Of a stretch of 64,000 nucleotides of DNA, positions 37,430 to 45,670 are shown in pieces; position 1 is the stretch's first letter, and every line of letters begins with the position of its first letter. A program made the translations under genes and the position numbers. The DNA comes from Vibrio sp. BS-M-Sm-2 (lineage in GTDB: Bacteria > Pseudomonadota > Gammaproteobacteria > Enterobacterales > Vibrionaceae): assembly GCF_041504345.1 (NCBI RefSeq), contig NZ_CP167894.1, forward strand, positions 992,001 to 1,056,000, read 5' to 3'. The notes under the pieces are model-generated. The model saw only the letters and a list, made by a program, of their open reading frames with translations. It searched no databases and was not told the DNA's origin.

Positions 37430-37965
37430 AGTAAACTGCCTTAGTTTGATTTTTTCAGCGGCATATCTTCGGTACATCATTCACCTTCACCGCTTGAGTA
37501 GTTGGTCGCCTCCCTGGCATGAAATCTATGTTGCTCGAATTAATTTGCGTTTCAAAATAAAAGAACAGACAGAGTGATCTCTCTCACCATCAAAAAAGAA
37601 CAAGTTATTTAACTCATTAAAATCAAGCATTTAAAAATATAAAAATTGATAAAAAACTCAAGATGGAAAAACGTACAGATCGGGATCACATTATTTTACG
37701 GTGCGAAATTAGATTCAGTAGGTTGAATCACATTTGATTTAGAGTTTTTTATGAAGGACTTATTTTTTGAAGAGAATAATGAGAAGTGCGTCACTTTTAC
37801 GATGAACCTCACCTTATGTGCATTGTTGACGTTATAGACCAAGACGGTTTCTATATGTTCCCGTTTTGGATGAGAGCCTAATTCGCAGCAAACAAAAAGA
37901 GCTCCCGTTTTATCTTGGATAAGATAAAATTCGGGAGCTCTTCTACTAATAACAGTGCTTATCGA
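37430..37965. other. AT-rich spacer between porin and hexosaminidase genes
   Basis: About 540 bp without a supported gene. It must carry the porin promoter; a strong bidirectional hairpin is at its left-to-right end (separate entry). I see no convincing CRP site, only half-sites such as GTGATCC. A 28-codon ATG frame at 37751 is too weak to call. Confidence 0.5.
37894..37943 (-). terminator. Terminator after the hexosaminidase gene
   Basis: AAGAGCTCCCG and CGGGAGCTCTT flank an inner TTTTATCTT/AAGATAAAA stem, giving a hairpin of about 20 bp with T runs on both strands, 23 bp after the hexosaminidase stop. Confidence 0.9.
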
Positions 37966-40617
37966 TTATTTAACTGACGTTACTCGACTTACTTTCTCAC
38001 CACTTTCTGAAATAGAACGGATGTAAGTTTCACCAGAAACCGATGGACGTTGTTGCTCATCATACGTTAGCCAGTTTTCGCCATCAGCAGAGTATTGCAG
38101 CTCGACGCCTGGGAATTGAACGTTCATCGCCAGCTTGCCATCAACCACTTTTGCACCTGGAACTGGTAGTCGATAATCAATGCCTGCTTTCTCAAGCTTA
38201 GCCAGTTCACGTTGACCAACAATATTCGCGAAGCGATTAAAGTCGCTGTTTAGAGCTTGCTTATTCACTAGGTTAGTTTCTTGAGAGTATTCAACGCCCA
38301 CTTTGTAGTCGTTTTCCCAATCTGCTCGATGCCATGCACGCTCAGCTGCTGCAAGAACGCGTGGGAACACCATGTATTCATATTGCTCGTCAGTACGTAC
38401 TGTTTCAGACCAAAGTTGCGCTGATAAACCGTAAAAAGGTTTTGCTTCAATCTCGCCTTTACCAGAGAAACCATTGCCGTCACGGTCTAATGATGTTTCT
38501 GCGTTTTGTGGCATGTTCTCTGGAGCAAAGCCAAACATCTTACGAGTATCGGTTGCACGCGTTGCCCAGTAGTAACCGCGTTCTGCTGCATCAACTTCGT
38601 ATGGCATATCCATGTATACGTAGTCTGGGTTAGAAACAATTACGTCATAACCTTTCGCTGACCAGTCGTAAACTGATGAAGTACCGCCCCAGTAAAGAAC
38701 GTCCCAGAAGTTCACGCGAGTGCTTTCTGTTGCAAATGCTTTCTCACCTTCGCTGTATTTCAGGCCATCTTGCCACGCTTGGAAATGAGGAATGCCTTTG
38801 TCAGCAACAATCTTAGATACCTGCTCGGCAAAGTGACTTGGCAAATGAGCGTAGTCGCTTACAGTTCCATCAGCGATCAAAGACTGACACTGTGGAGACT
38901 GTTGGAATGGCTTATCTTGCTTAGACAAGTCGATGTTGCCTTTCCAAGCCACTTTATCTTCTGCATTAATATCTTGTAAGCCAGCGCCTAACTTGATGTT
39001 TTTCGCTTCATCGCCGCCAAAGTGCCAAGTCGTTAGTGGAACGCCTGCTTCTTTGTGCATTGCCGCCACTTCAGAGATAACTTTATCTACAAAGTGAGTA
39101 GAAGATTCCATACATGGATTAATGAAGCTTTGCTTATCGTAGAACTGAACCGTCGTTACGTTCGATGTATCTTGTGGATCCATCAAGCGGTATTCATTCG
39201 CTTCTGCTTCTTTACCTTCCGCCATTAGACGAGTGTAACGTGCTTCCATTGAGACCACAGCAGAACGAGCGTGTGCTGGCATATCAATTTCTGGAATTAC
39301 TTCGATGCTGCGCGCTTTTGCGTAGCTTAAGATCTCGATGTAATCCGCTTTACTAAAGAAACCAGAGCCAAAGTTGTCTGTTGTTGGACCTGAACCTAGC
39401 TGAGGCAATAAACAGCTTTGCTCATCCAAATCAAAACAACGATTAGACCCTACATCCGTTAGCTCTGGTAAACCTGGGATTTCTAAACGCCAGCCTTCAT
39501 CATCTGTTAAGTGAAGGTGAAGTTTATTCATCTTGTATGCAGCCATTTGATCTAGCGTTGCTAGGATGGCATCTTTTGAGTGGAAGTTTCGAGCAACATC
39601 CACCATCACACCGCGGTAATCAAAGCGCGGTGCATCTTTGATCGACAGTTGTGGTAATGATTCAGCGTTCTGACTGTCTATTAGGCCAAAAATAGACTGA
39701 ACTGCGTAGAAAGCACCTGTTTTATCAAACGCTTTAATCGCGATCCCCTCTTCCGAGATACTTAGTTCATAAGCACCAGATTTCGCTAAATCACCCGTAA
39801 ACTGAGTAGGAACAACAGCGACGCTAACAGGTAGGTCGCCACTCACATCTACGTTTACCACATCTGCACGTTCTTCAATTGCTGCGAATTGCTCAGCATC
39901 AAATGCGTCTTTAGGTAGGGCAATACCACCAGCAATACTCACTGAACCTTCACCCGCCTCTACCGACATTGGCGTTGGCAATAGCGTGGTTGATACATCT
40001 TGCGTTGCTAGATCTGCATTCTTTTCAAAACGCGTCACCGCTGTCGCCATTACGTTATTATCATCAGGCGTACGCTTAAGGTTATTACCCTCAAGGCCGG
40101 TTACGAACGATGCAACATCTTCAGTATTCAATGAAGCAATCATCTTAGGTTCTGCGTTTGGCGCAGTTACGAATGCACCCGGCATAAAGTCAGTTTCAAA
40201 CAGTTGCCAGTACTCACTCGTTAACGGAAGAATCACTTCTTCACCAGCGGCAAAACCATCGAACTTATCTGTAGGTTCTAGTTTGTGTAGGTCACCCGTT
40301 ACACGAGTGATTTTAAATTGTTCGTTATCAACATCTAAAATAAGGCGAATACTATGGAAGTAGATAGTCCAATCTTTCGAATCAATCGCTTCACCGTCAT
40401 TGGTCAGGGTCATGTTCACTTTATTACATGACGCCCACTCAGCACCTAAGTCCTGACAAGCCATGCCTTCGTTTGCACCGTGGTTAGTCAAGATTTCATA
40501 TTGCACATCAAGGTTATCAGCCAGTGCATTAACCACCTTTTGTTCTGGTGCTTGTGTAATAGCACAACCCGTCAAACCAGCCAGTACCGCTACAGATAGT
40601 AAGTTTCTCTTCAACAT
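37966..40617 (-). CDS. GH20 beta-N-acetylhexosaminidase lipoprotein (chitobiase type)
   Basis: A family 20 glycoside hydrolase of 883 residues that would cleave terminal GlcNAc from chito-oligosaccharides. It has a lipoprotein signal with lipobox LAGLTGC, an N-terminal chitobiase carbohydrate-binding domain, a hexosaminidase alpha/beta domain (VNVDVSGDLPVSVAVVP...), and the TIM barrel with FDYRGVMVDVARNFH, the catalytic Asp-Glu pair in WHFGGDEAKNI, and WQDG. The chosen ATG (40617) gives a clean signal peptide. It probably acts at the outer membrane. Vibrio use such enzymes to eat chitin; the gene stands alone. Confidence 0.93.
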   Translation of the reverse strand: MLKRNLLSVAVLAGLTGCAITQAPEQKVVNALADNLDVQYEILTNHGANEGMACQDLGAEWASCNKVNMTLTNDGEAIDSKDWTIYFHSIRLILDVDNEQFKITRVTGDLHKLEPTDKFDGFAAGEEVILPLTSEYWQLFETDFMPGAFVTAPNAEPKMIASLNTEDVASFVTGLEGNNLKRTPDDNNVMATAVTRFEKNADLATQDVSTTLLPTPMSVEAGEGSVSIAGGIALPKDAFDAEQFAAIEERADVVNVDVSGDLPVSVAVVPTQFTGDLAKSGAYELSISEEGIAIKAFDKTGAFYAVQSIFGLIDSQNAESLPQLSIKDAPRFDYRGVMVDVARNFHSKDAILATLDQMAAYKMNKLHLHLTDDEGWRLEIPGLPELTDVGSNRCFDLDEQSCLLPQLGSGPTTDNFGSGFFSKADYIEILSYAKARSIEVIPEIDMPAHARSAVVSMEARYTRLMAEGKEAEANEYRLMDPQDTSNVTTVQFYDKQSFINPCMESSTHFVDKVISEVAAMHKEAGVPLTTWHFGGDEAKNIKLGAGLQDINAEDKVAWKGNIDLSKQDKPFQQSPQCQSLIADGTVSDYAHLPSHFAEQVSKIVADKGIPHFQAWQDGLKYSEGEKAFATESTRVNFWDVLYWGGTSSVYDWSAKGYDVIVSNPDYVYMDMPYEVDAAERGYYWATRATDTRKMFGFAPENMPQNAETSLDRDGNGFSGKGEIEAKPFYGLSAQLWSETVRTDEQYEYMVFPRVLAAAERAWHRADWENDYKVGVEYSQETNLVNKQALNSDFNRFANIVGQRELAKLEKAGIDYRLPVPGAKVVDGKLAMNVQFPGVELQYSADGENWLTYDEQQRPSVSGETYIRSISESGEKVSRVTSVK

Positions 40618-41021
40618 CGTATTCACCCATAAATTAAAAAATTGAGTCAGAAGCAAAGTGGAGCGCTTCGAAAGTTAGATAAACTATATGGGCTTATTTT
40701 TTACCGTGAATTAAATCAAGTTAATAAAGTGATCAGCTTCAAATCTCAAAATTTGCGATAAAATTAATTACATAAAAATCATAAAGTTAGAATCGACGGC
40801 ACTTCCGTCAGTTTTATTTTGACGTAAAAATTGAGAAATGAATCACAATCTTTTTAACGGATTTCATAAAATCGTGTTGTTGATAGAGAGAAAGGTTTAA
40901 GAGTTTGTTCGTGTTGTTATACTTTTCGTACAAACAACGTGACATCGTTCTCAAAAAAACCGTTAAAAAACGCCGTCAAAATCAATTTTAACGAGTTCAT
41001 CTCTTTTAATAGGAGCTTTCC
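40618..41021. other. Spacer between hexosaminidase and TraB-type genes
   Basis: About 400 bp, AT-rich, between divergent genes. A loose match to a CRP site (CGTGA-N6-TCAAG) is at 40706-40721, before the hexosaminidase; seven of ten key bases fit, so I do not call it firmly. A short hairpin GACGG-N5-CCGTC follows near 40,797. Confidence 0.4.
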
Positions 41022-41909
41022 TTGCGCACATTTTGGTACGTAACTTTATTCGTTCTCGCATTTTCAGCCAAACAAGCTTCGGCCGAACCTCTTTATTGGC
41101 AAGCCAAAAAGGATGAACTGACACTCACCATCTTGGGTTCCGTCCACGTAGGAGACGAGAGCATGTACCCACTTCCAGTACAGATCACTGACACGCTAAA
41201 AGAGAGCGACGGATTAATTGTCGAGACAGACATCAGGAAGTCAGAAGGCATTGTGTATCCCACGACCACAGTGACCACGAGTGATGTATTAAACAAAGAA
41301 CAAAAACAGTTATTAGCCAGTATTTCAAAGTCTTTGGGTATGCCGACTCAACAACTACTGAGCTCTCCACCTTGGGCGACATCTCTCTCAATACAGATGC
41401 AGCAATTAAAGAACCTTGGCTATGGCTCAGCGGGCGGTGTAGACGCAACACTCGCCTATAAAGCGACGATACAAGACGTTCCGGTGATCAGTTTAGAGCC
41501 TCTACAATTTCAGATAGATCTCATTGCAGGACAAAAAGATTCCGGTAAAGAATGGTTAGTCAGTAGCCTTGAAGAATTTGACCAAACTGATGGGGTGGTT
41601 CACTGCTTAATTGAAAGTTGGAAAGCCGGTGATGTAGCGAAGCTTGAGGAGTTTGCGAAGCTGTCTGAAATGCCATCTGAACTAGAGAAAGCATTTTTAA
41701 CCGATCGCAACGTCGATTGGGCAAACAAGCTCTCCGCCAATGATTGGAAACTCGATTCAAAGGGACACTACGTGCTGGTCGTCGGTACTTTACACCTGAT
41801 TGGCGAAGGTAACCTTTTGCAGTTATTAGAAGAGAAAGGTTTAAATGTCACTCAACAATCACAAAGCCAACAGGCTCAGTGTCAATTTGAGCTTAGTGAC
41901 GGCAGCTAG
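41022..41909 (+). CDS. TraB/GumN family exported protein
   Basis: A 295-residue protein with a signal peptide (LFVLAFSAKQASA-EPLYW) and the two hallmark motifs of the TraB/GumN family: ILGSVHVGDESMYPLP near residue 37 and VVGTLHLIGEGNLLQLL near residue 250, both GxxH. Family members are metalloprotease-like in fold but mostly of unknown function. It starts with TTG, with AGGAG 6 bp before. It stands alone before a short secreted protein. Confidence 0.87.
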   Translation: MRTFWYVTLFVLAFSAKQASAEPLYWQAKKDELTLTILGSVHVGDESMYPLPVQITDTLKESDGLIVETDIRKSEGIVYPTTTVTTSDVLNKEQKQLLASISKSLGMPTQQLLSSPPWATSLSIQMQQLKNLGYGSAGGVDATLAYKATIQDVPVISLEPLQFQIDLIAGQKDSGKEWLVSSLEEFDQTDGVVHCLIESWKAGDVAKLEEFAKLSEMPSELEKAFLTDRNVDWANKLSANDWKLDSKGHYVLVVGTLHLIGEGNLLQLLEEKGLNVTQQSQSQQAQCQFELSDGS

Positions 41910-42030
41910 CTCAATTCGAAGCCATGACCTTCTCCTAATATAACCATTACCTAATAACAGAATCATTACATTTAATCGCCCCATAGCGGTGCTATTATCT
42001 TTCGCTCTTTTTACATACGGTGTTGTTCTC

Positions 42031-42453
42031 ATGAAACCAGTACTTTTTGCTTTCCCTTTAGCCCTAGCGATTCTGATGCCCACGGTAGCGTCTGCCAAAG
42101 AAACTTGTACGATCGAACAATTCCAGCCGATAGACATTCAGCCAGACACCAAAGGCGGTGTGTTAGATAAAGAAAGCGGACAGTTCTTGATTACTGAAAA
42201 GCCACCAATGCGATGCGCGAATATTACGTTCACGACATCAACGACACGCAACCGTATCGCAAGCCAAATGAATGGTAATTTTGAAGCAAGCTTCTACGAT
42301 GGTCAGACGGGTAATTCTCACTCGGTGACTTTTAACGAAGATGAAGTACAGGCGGGTTACATTCGAATTGGTCCAAATCACCCTGTTGACGCTTATGTTT
42401 GTTTTGTTACCTCAGAGACGCCAATCAAGAACATTACCTGTGATGTTAAGTAA
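42031..42453 (+). CDS. Hypothetical secreted protein
   Basis: A 140-residue protein with a signal peptide (FAFPLALAILMPTVASA-KETC) and two or three cysteines in the mature part (TCTIEQFQPID, MRCANITFT, YVCFVTSETPIKNITCD), so disulfide bonds in the periplasm are likely. I do not recognise a family. The upstream ATG would put 14 residues before the signal, so I chose 42031. It lies beside a TraB-type gene and just upstream of the insertion sequence, which does not touch it. Confidence 0.75.
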   Translation: MKPVLFAFPLALAILMPTVASAKETCTIEQFQPIDIQPDTKGGVLDKESGQFLITEKPPMRCANITFTTSTTRNRIASQMNGNFEASFYDGQTGNSHSVTFNEDEVQAGYIRIGPNHPVDAYVCFVTSETPIKNITCDVK

Positions 42454-42514
42454 ATAGATTTGGGACTACTGGATCAATCCTTGTCTCTATGCAGGACGCT
42501 TAGAACAACAAGAG

Positions 42515-42548
42515 ATTCCCGACTCGCTCCTTCGTCGCTCTAGGGAAT
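42515..42548. repeat. Possible dispersed palindromic repeat
   Basis: ATTCCC ... GGGAAT enclose a CT-rich core (CTCGCTCCTTCGTCGCTC). Sequences of this look are scattered between genes in many gamma-proteobacteria. Only one copy is in the window, so it is a weak call. Confidence 0.35.
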
Positions 42549-42629
42549 TACACATATACCAAAATACAAAAAGCCGTAGACCCTTCTATTACAGAGAATG
42601 AAGTGACCCCGTAAAGTTGGACATTTCTG

Positions 42630-43442
42630 TTAAGCGGCTTTCAAGGCCTGAGTTCGATATTCTATCGGAGTCAGGCCTTTTAGTTTCACTTTTATACGTT
42701 TGGTATTGTAGTACTCGATGTATTCTTTAATTTGCTCTATCAGAGCATCTGCATCTTCAAAGCTTTGGTTGTGATACATCTCTGTTTTGAGTAAAGCAAA
42801 AAAGTTTTCAGCAACCGCATTATCCAAGCAGTTACCTTTTCTCGACATGCTTTGTGTTAACCCACTCTCCGCTACCTTTTTTTGATACTGTCGATGGCGA
42901 TATTGCCAACCTTGATCGCTATGTATAATTGGCTTTGAGTTGAGTTTAAGCTTTGATATGGCTTCCGTCAGCATATCCGTGACTAGCGGCAAGCAGGCAC
43001 TTTTGGCCACTCTATAAGCAACCACTTCCTGAGTAAACAAGTCGACAACGGGAGACAAGTATACTTTCTGCTCTTTGACTTTGAACTCCGTGACATCAGT
43101 TACCCACTTTTCGTCGGGTTGAGTCGCACTAAAATCTCTTTCAAGCACGTTGGGAGCAGCTGTTCCAGACTCTCCTCGGTATGAACGATACTTTTTAATC
43201 CTGACCGTCGATTTAAGGTTGAGCTGAGCCATAAGCCTTTGAACCGTTTTGTGGTTAAGCACGAACCCCTGATTTTTTAATTCCAAGTGAATACGGCGGT
43301 AGCCGTATCGGCCCTTATGCTCATGATAAATTGACTTTATCAACCGCAGCTCACGTTCGTAGCTATTTGGGCGCTTGCTCGTTTGAGCCTGATAATAAAA
43401 GACACTTTTTGCCAGCTGTAGAGTGTGCAGTAGGTGCTTCAA
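42630..43442 (-). CDS. IS150-type transposase OrfB (DDE integrase domain)
   Basis: The catalytic part of the IS3-family transposase, 270 residues as read from its first ATG. It has the HTH_21 helper region (KHLLHTLQLAKSVFYYQ, then GRYGYRRIHLELKNQG) and the rve catalytic core with D in WVTDVTEF, D in IIHSDQGWQY and E in NAVAENFFALLK, the DD(35)E triad. In vivo it is made mainly as an OrfAB fusion by -1 slippage upstream; the frame is open back through the end of orfA (to the run at 43503). Confidence 0.93.
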   Translation of the reverse strand: MKHLLHTLQLAKSVFYYQAQTSKRPNSYERELRLIKSIYHEHKGRYGYRRIHLELKNQGFVLNHKTVQRLMAQLNLKSTVRIKKYRSYRGESGTAAPNVLERDFSATQPDEKWVTDVTEFKVKEQKVYLSPVVDLFTQEVVAYRVAKSACLPLVTDMLTEAISKLKLNSKPIIHSDQGWQYRHRQYQKKVAESGLTQSMSRKGNCLDNAVAENFFALLKTEMYHNQSFEDADALIEQIKEYIEYYNTKRIKVKLKGLTPIEYRTQALKAA

Positions 43443-43468
43443 CGGGTACTTGCCTTTAAGAGTTAGAG

Positions 43469-43978
43469 CTATGACCGCTTTTTCTTTGTTCGACGGTTTT
43501 TTTCCTGCTCCAACTCTTCCAACTTTTTTAGAACGGCATTCTCGGTTCGTAAGTAAACCAACTCCTCTTTTAGCTCCTCAAGCGTCATTTCATTATCAGG
43601 CTTAGTGGTACGTTGAGGTTGCTGTTTCATTGAGGGTCTTCCTTTCTGGCGCATTTTGAGCCCTTTGATACCGAGCTCATTAAATCGTTTGAGCCAGACT
43701 GAGAGTATCCCAGGGGATGAGAGGTTTAATACTGCGCTAGTGTGCGTGAGAGACCATTCATTCGTCCACATTAAATTCAATGCTTTTCGTTTTGTCTGAG
43801 CAGTAGCCGCATGGTTAGTTGGTAAAAATGAATCAGTACCATGGATGGCAAAGACTTGAGCCCAATACCGTATCTGTCTTGAAGAAATTGAATATTGTTT
43901 TGCTAAGTAGAGAGATGACGTGCCATCTAAGTATTGCTTAGCAATGATACATTTTAGCTCTCGGCTATATTTGGACAT
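43469..43978 (-). CDS. IS150-type transposase OrfA (DNA-binding)
   Basis: The DNA-binding subunit of the transposase, 169 residues. It has two helix-turn-helix units (SSLYLAKQYSISSRQIRYW and LTHTSAVLNLSSPGILSVWLKRF) and a leucine-rich coil near the C-terminus (MTLEELKEELVYLRTENAVLKKLEEL), as in IS150 OrfA. Near its end GAA AAA AAC forms a slippery heptamer from which -1 slippage gives the OrfAB fusion. Confidence 0.93.
   Translation of the reverse strand: MSKYSRELKCIIAKQYLDGTSSLYLAKQYSISSRQIRYWAQVFAIHGTDSFLPTNHAATAQTKRKALNLMWTNEWSLTHTSAVLNLSSPGILSVWLKRFNELGIKGLKMRQKGRPSMKQQPQRTTKPDNEMTLEELKEELVYLRTENAVLKKLEELEQEKNRRTKKKRS
43497..43503 (-). promoter_or_regulatory. Slippery heptamer for OrfAB frameshift
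   Basis: On the minus strand A-AAA-AAC in the orfA frame; a -1 slip reads on as KKPSNKEKAVIALTLKGK and then into KHLLHTLQL of orfB. This type of site is used by IS3-family elements to make the OrfAB transposase; IS150 itself uses A-AAA-AAG. Confidence 0.75.
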
Positions 43979-44047
43979 AAAAAGACCCCCAATAATTGGT
44001 GTCCAACTATTGGGGGTCAGTTCAGAATGCTACGGCTTTCTTCAATG

Positions 44048-44060
44048 TGGCTGTGAAGAG
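44048..44060 (-). pseudogene. Remnant of a tRNA-Pro 3' end (third copy)
   Basis: TGGCTGTGAAGAG resembles the 3' end of the intact tRNA-Pro downstream (TGGTCGGTGAAGAG, one base missing, one changed), again just after a terminator-like hairpin arm. Heavily decayed; the body of the tRNA is not recognisable. Confidence 0.45.
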
Positions 44061-44125
44061 CTTATTTTGAACATCAGGCGAACCCCACCTAGGTTCAAAT
44101 CCCATTTCTCATGCCCTGAAACGAC

Positions 44126-44152
44126 GAAAGCCTGCTCAATGAGCAGGCTTTC
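44126..44152 (-). terminator. Terminator-like hairpin between tRNA-Pro remnants
   Basis: GAAAGCCTGCTC pairs with GAGCAGGCTTTC over a 3-base loop. It lies in the same position to the decayed tRNA copy as the hairpin at 44233 does to the intact tRNA. Confidence 0.7.
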
Positions 44153-44158
44153 TTAATG

Positions 44159-44184
44159 TGGTCGGTGAAGAGGAATTCGATTGG
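44159..44184 (-). pseudogene. Remnant of a tRNA-Pro 3' end (second copy)
   Basis: The first 22 bases match the end of the intact tRNA-Pro gene at 21 of 22 positions (TGGTCGGTGAAGAGGA..., reverse of the acceptor/T-arm). Beyond base 22 the match fades. It may be the tail of a decayed duplicate gene or a residual attachment site. Confidence 0.7.
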
Positions 44185-44232
44185 ACTGGCATTCCAGCCC
44201 CCATCCCCATGTTCTAAACCAGATTAAAATGC

Positions 44233-44264
44233 AAAAAAGCCGTAGCATTTCTGCTACGGCTTTC
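44233..44264 (-). terminator. Terminator of tRNA-Pro
   Basis: AAAAGCCGTAGCA and TGCTACGGCTTT form a 12-13 bp stem, with a run of six A before (T on the minus strand), just after the tRNA-Pro 3' end. Confidence 0.88.
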
Positions 44265-44271
44265 TTTAATG

Positions 44272-44348
<77 letters not shown>

Positions 44349-44385
44349 AGATATCTAACTGGCTGATTGCCTGTCGATGGAGCGT

Positions 44386-44413
44386 ATAATACGGATTCTG
44401 AATTTATCCGCAA
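44386..44413 (-). promoter_or_regulatory. Promoter of tRNA-Pro
   Basis: On the minus strand TTGCGG, a 16-base spacer and TATTAT are followed by ACGCTCC, a GC-rich discriminator of the kind found at stable RNA promoters under stringent control. Confidence 0.6.
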
Positions 44414-44603
44414 GCGCTTTTTCTCATATTTATTGTGAATTCGAATCGTTCGAACAAAAGACATACAACAACTCGCTCAATGTGACGAAAAACACACAGT
44501 TGCCAACAAGTATTTAACTTATGCAACAGGATTGATCCAGATCAGTAAATTGATAATGCTACTTAATACACTAAGCCATGTCATATAACTTTGAGGTATA
44601 CAC

Positions 44604-44744
44604 ATGGACTTTTGGCTAGATCTCCTATTTGGTAATGCGGTGGGACTATCTTCAATGATAGTAATCTTCGGGGCTCTGGGTCTCATGATGTTTTATGGAG
44701 GCTTCTTCATCTACAAAGTTATGACTGAAAAATCTCCTCACTAG
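44604..44744 (+). CDS. Small membrane protein, DUF3149 type
   Basis: A 46-residue single-pass membrane protein beginning MDFWLDLLFGNAVGLSSM and continuing with the hydrophobic helix IVIFGALGLMMFYGGFFIY, ending KVMTEKSPH. It matches the DUF3149 pattern (WLDLLFGN, then a TM helix and a K-V-M tail). It is preceded by GAGG 7 bp before the ATG and followed by a terminator, so it forms a one-gene unit. Function unknown. Confidence 0.85.
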   Translation: MDFWLDLLFGNAVGLSSMIVIFGALGLMMFYGGFFIYKVMTEKSPH

Positions 44745-44810
44745 AATCGCTCAGCCTAAATCATTTACCTCAAGCATCATTACTTACGGGTAAATATTAA
44801 AACGCTTTGC

Positions 44811-44846
44811 ACCGGAGCTGATTTCTCTTGTCACCTCCGGTTTTTT
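44811..44846 (+). terminator. Terminator before smrA
   Basis: ACCGGAG pairs with CTCCGGT across a 17-base loop and is followed by TTTTT. It ends the small DUF3149 gene unit. Confidence 0.7.
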
Positions 44847-44912
44847 CATTTTTAAACCCCGTCCCAACTTAGGTATACTTACCCAATCCTTCCCCAACTT
44901 GAGATACACACT

Positions 44913-45494
44913 ATGTCTCATGATGACGACTTAGATCTATTCCAAGAAATGATGGGCGACGTTAAACGTATCGACCATGACACCGCCGAACACCAGAAAG
45001 TACACCGAGTCACAGAATCTCACCTTGCCAAGCGTGAAGCCGCTATGTGGCTATCTGATAACGAGAAAGACTACTTATCATTAGACTACTCACCAATGAT
45101 AAGGCCAGACGATGTTATTGCTTATAAAAAAGACGGTGTACAAGAAGGCGTATACAAAAAGCTGCGCCTAGGCAAATACCCGATTCAAGCCAAGCTAGAC
45201 CTTCATAGGAAAACACTGAAAGACGCACGTAACGAAGTGCTTTCATTTTTGCGTCAGTGTTTAAGAATGGATGTTCGTACCGTCATCATTGTTCATGGTA
45301 AGGGCGAACGTTCGAATCCACCAGCAATGATGAAAAGCTACGTTGCAAATTGGCTAACGCAAATCAACGATGTTCAATGTGTTCATTCTGCTCAGCAATT
45401 TCATGGTGGTACTGGCGCAGTCTATGTCATGCTCAGAAAGAGTAATGAGAAAAAACTAGAGAACAGAGAGCGCCATCAAAAGCGTACCAGTTGA
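44913..45494 (+). CDS. smrA: Smr-domain endonuclease SmrA
   Basis: A 193-residue Smr-domain nuclease. The N-terminal half has a segment shared with E. coli YdaL (DGVQEGVYKKLRLGKYPIQA); the Smr domain starts at LDLHRKTLKDAR, has the strand VIIVHGKGERSNPP, and ends with FHGGTGAVYVMLRK. Smr domains cut nucleic acid; YdaL/SmrA fits better than SmrB because of the N-terminal match. The exact role is not settled. Confidence 0.85.
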   Translation: MSHDDDLDLFQEMMGDVKRIDHDTAEHQKVHRVTESHLAKREAAMWLSDNEKDYLSLDYSPMIRPDDVIAYKKDGVQEGVYKKLRLGKYPIQAKLDLHRKTLKDARNEVLSFLRQCLRMDVRTVIIVHGKGERSNPPAMMKSYVANWLTQINDVQCVHSAQQFHGGTGAVYVMLRKSNEKKLENRERHQKRTS

Positions 45495-45670
45495 TAGGTT
45501 GAGATAGATAAATAGGCGAATAACGATTTTGCATCAACACCGATATTTCGTGCCTAGACTCACACCAAGTGCTAAAATTGCCTCAGTTAACGAATTCCAA
45601 CTCAAAGCAACTACCCAAAAGTTGCTTTTTGTTTATCTATATTTCCGTTGTGAAACGCTAAGAGAATATC

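Larger units (their letters stand above)
42599..44024 (-). mobile_element. IS150-type insertion sequence (IS3 family), complete
   Basis: A 1426-bp element. Its ends are imperfect inverted repeats: TGAAGTGACCCC...GTTGGACA on the left and, on the other strand, TGAACTGACCCC...GTTGGACA on the right. A 3-bp target duplication GAA flanks it (42596-42598 and 44025-44027). It carries orfA and orfB on the minus strand joined by a slippery A-run. The target was the loop of a terminator hairpin. Both frames and both ends are intact, so it may be active. Confidence 0.93.

Noticed and set aside
37751..37840. 28-codon reading frame in the porin-hexosaminidase spacer
   Set aside because: No clear ribosome site, no membrane or signal pattern and no conservation evidence from one sequence.
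40706..40721. CRP site for the hexosaminidase gene
   Set aside because: Only 7 of 10 key bases match; kept as a remark, not a feature.
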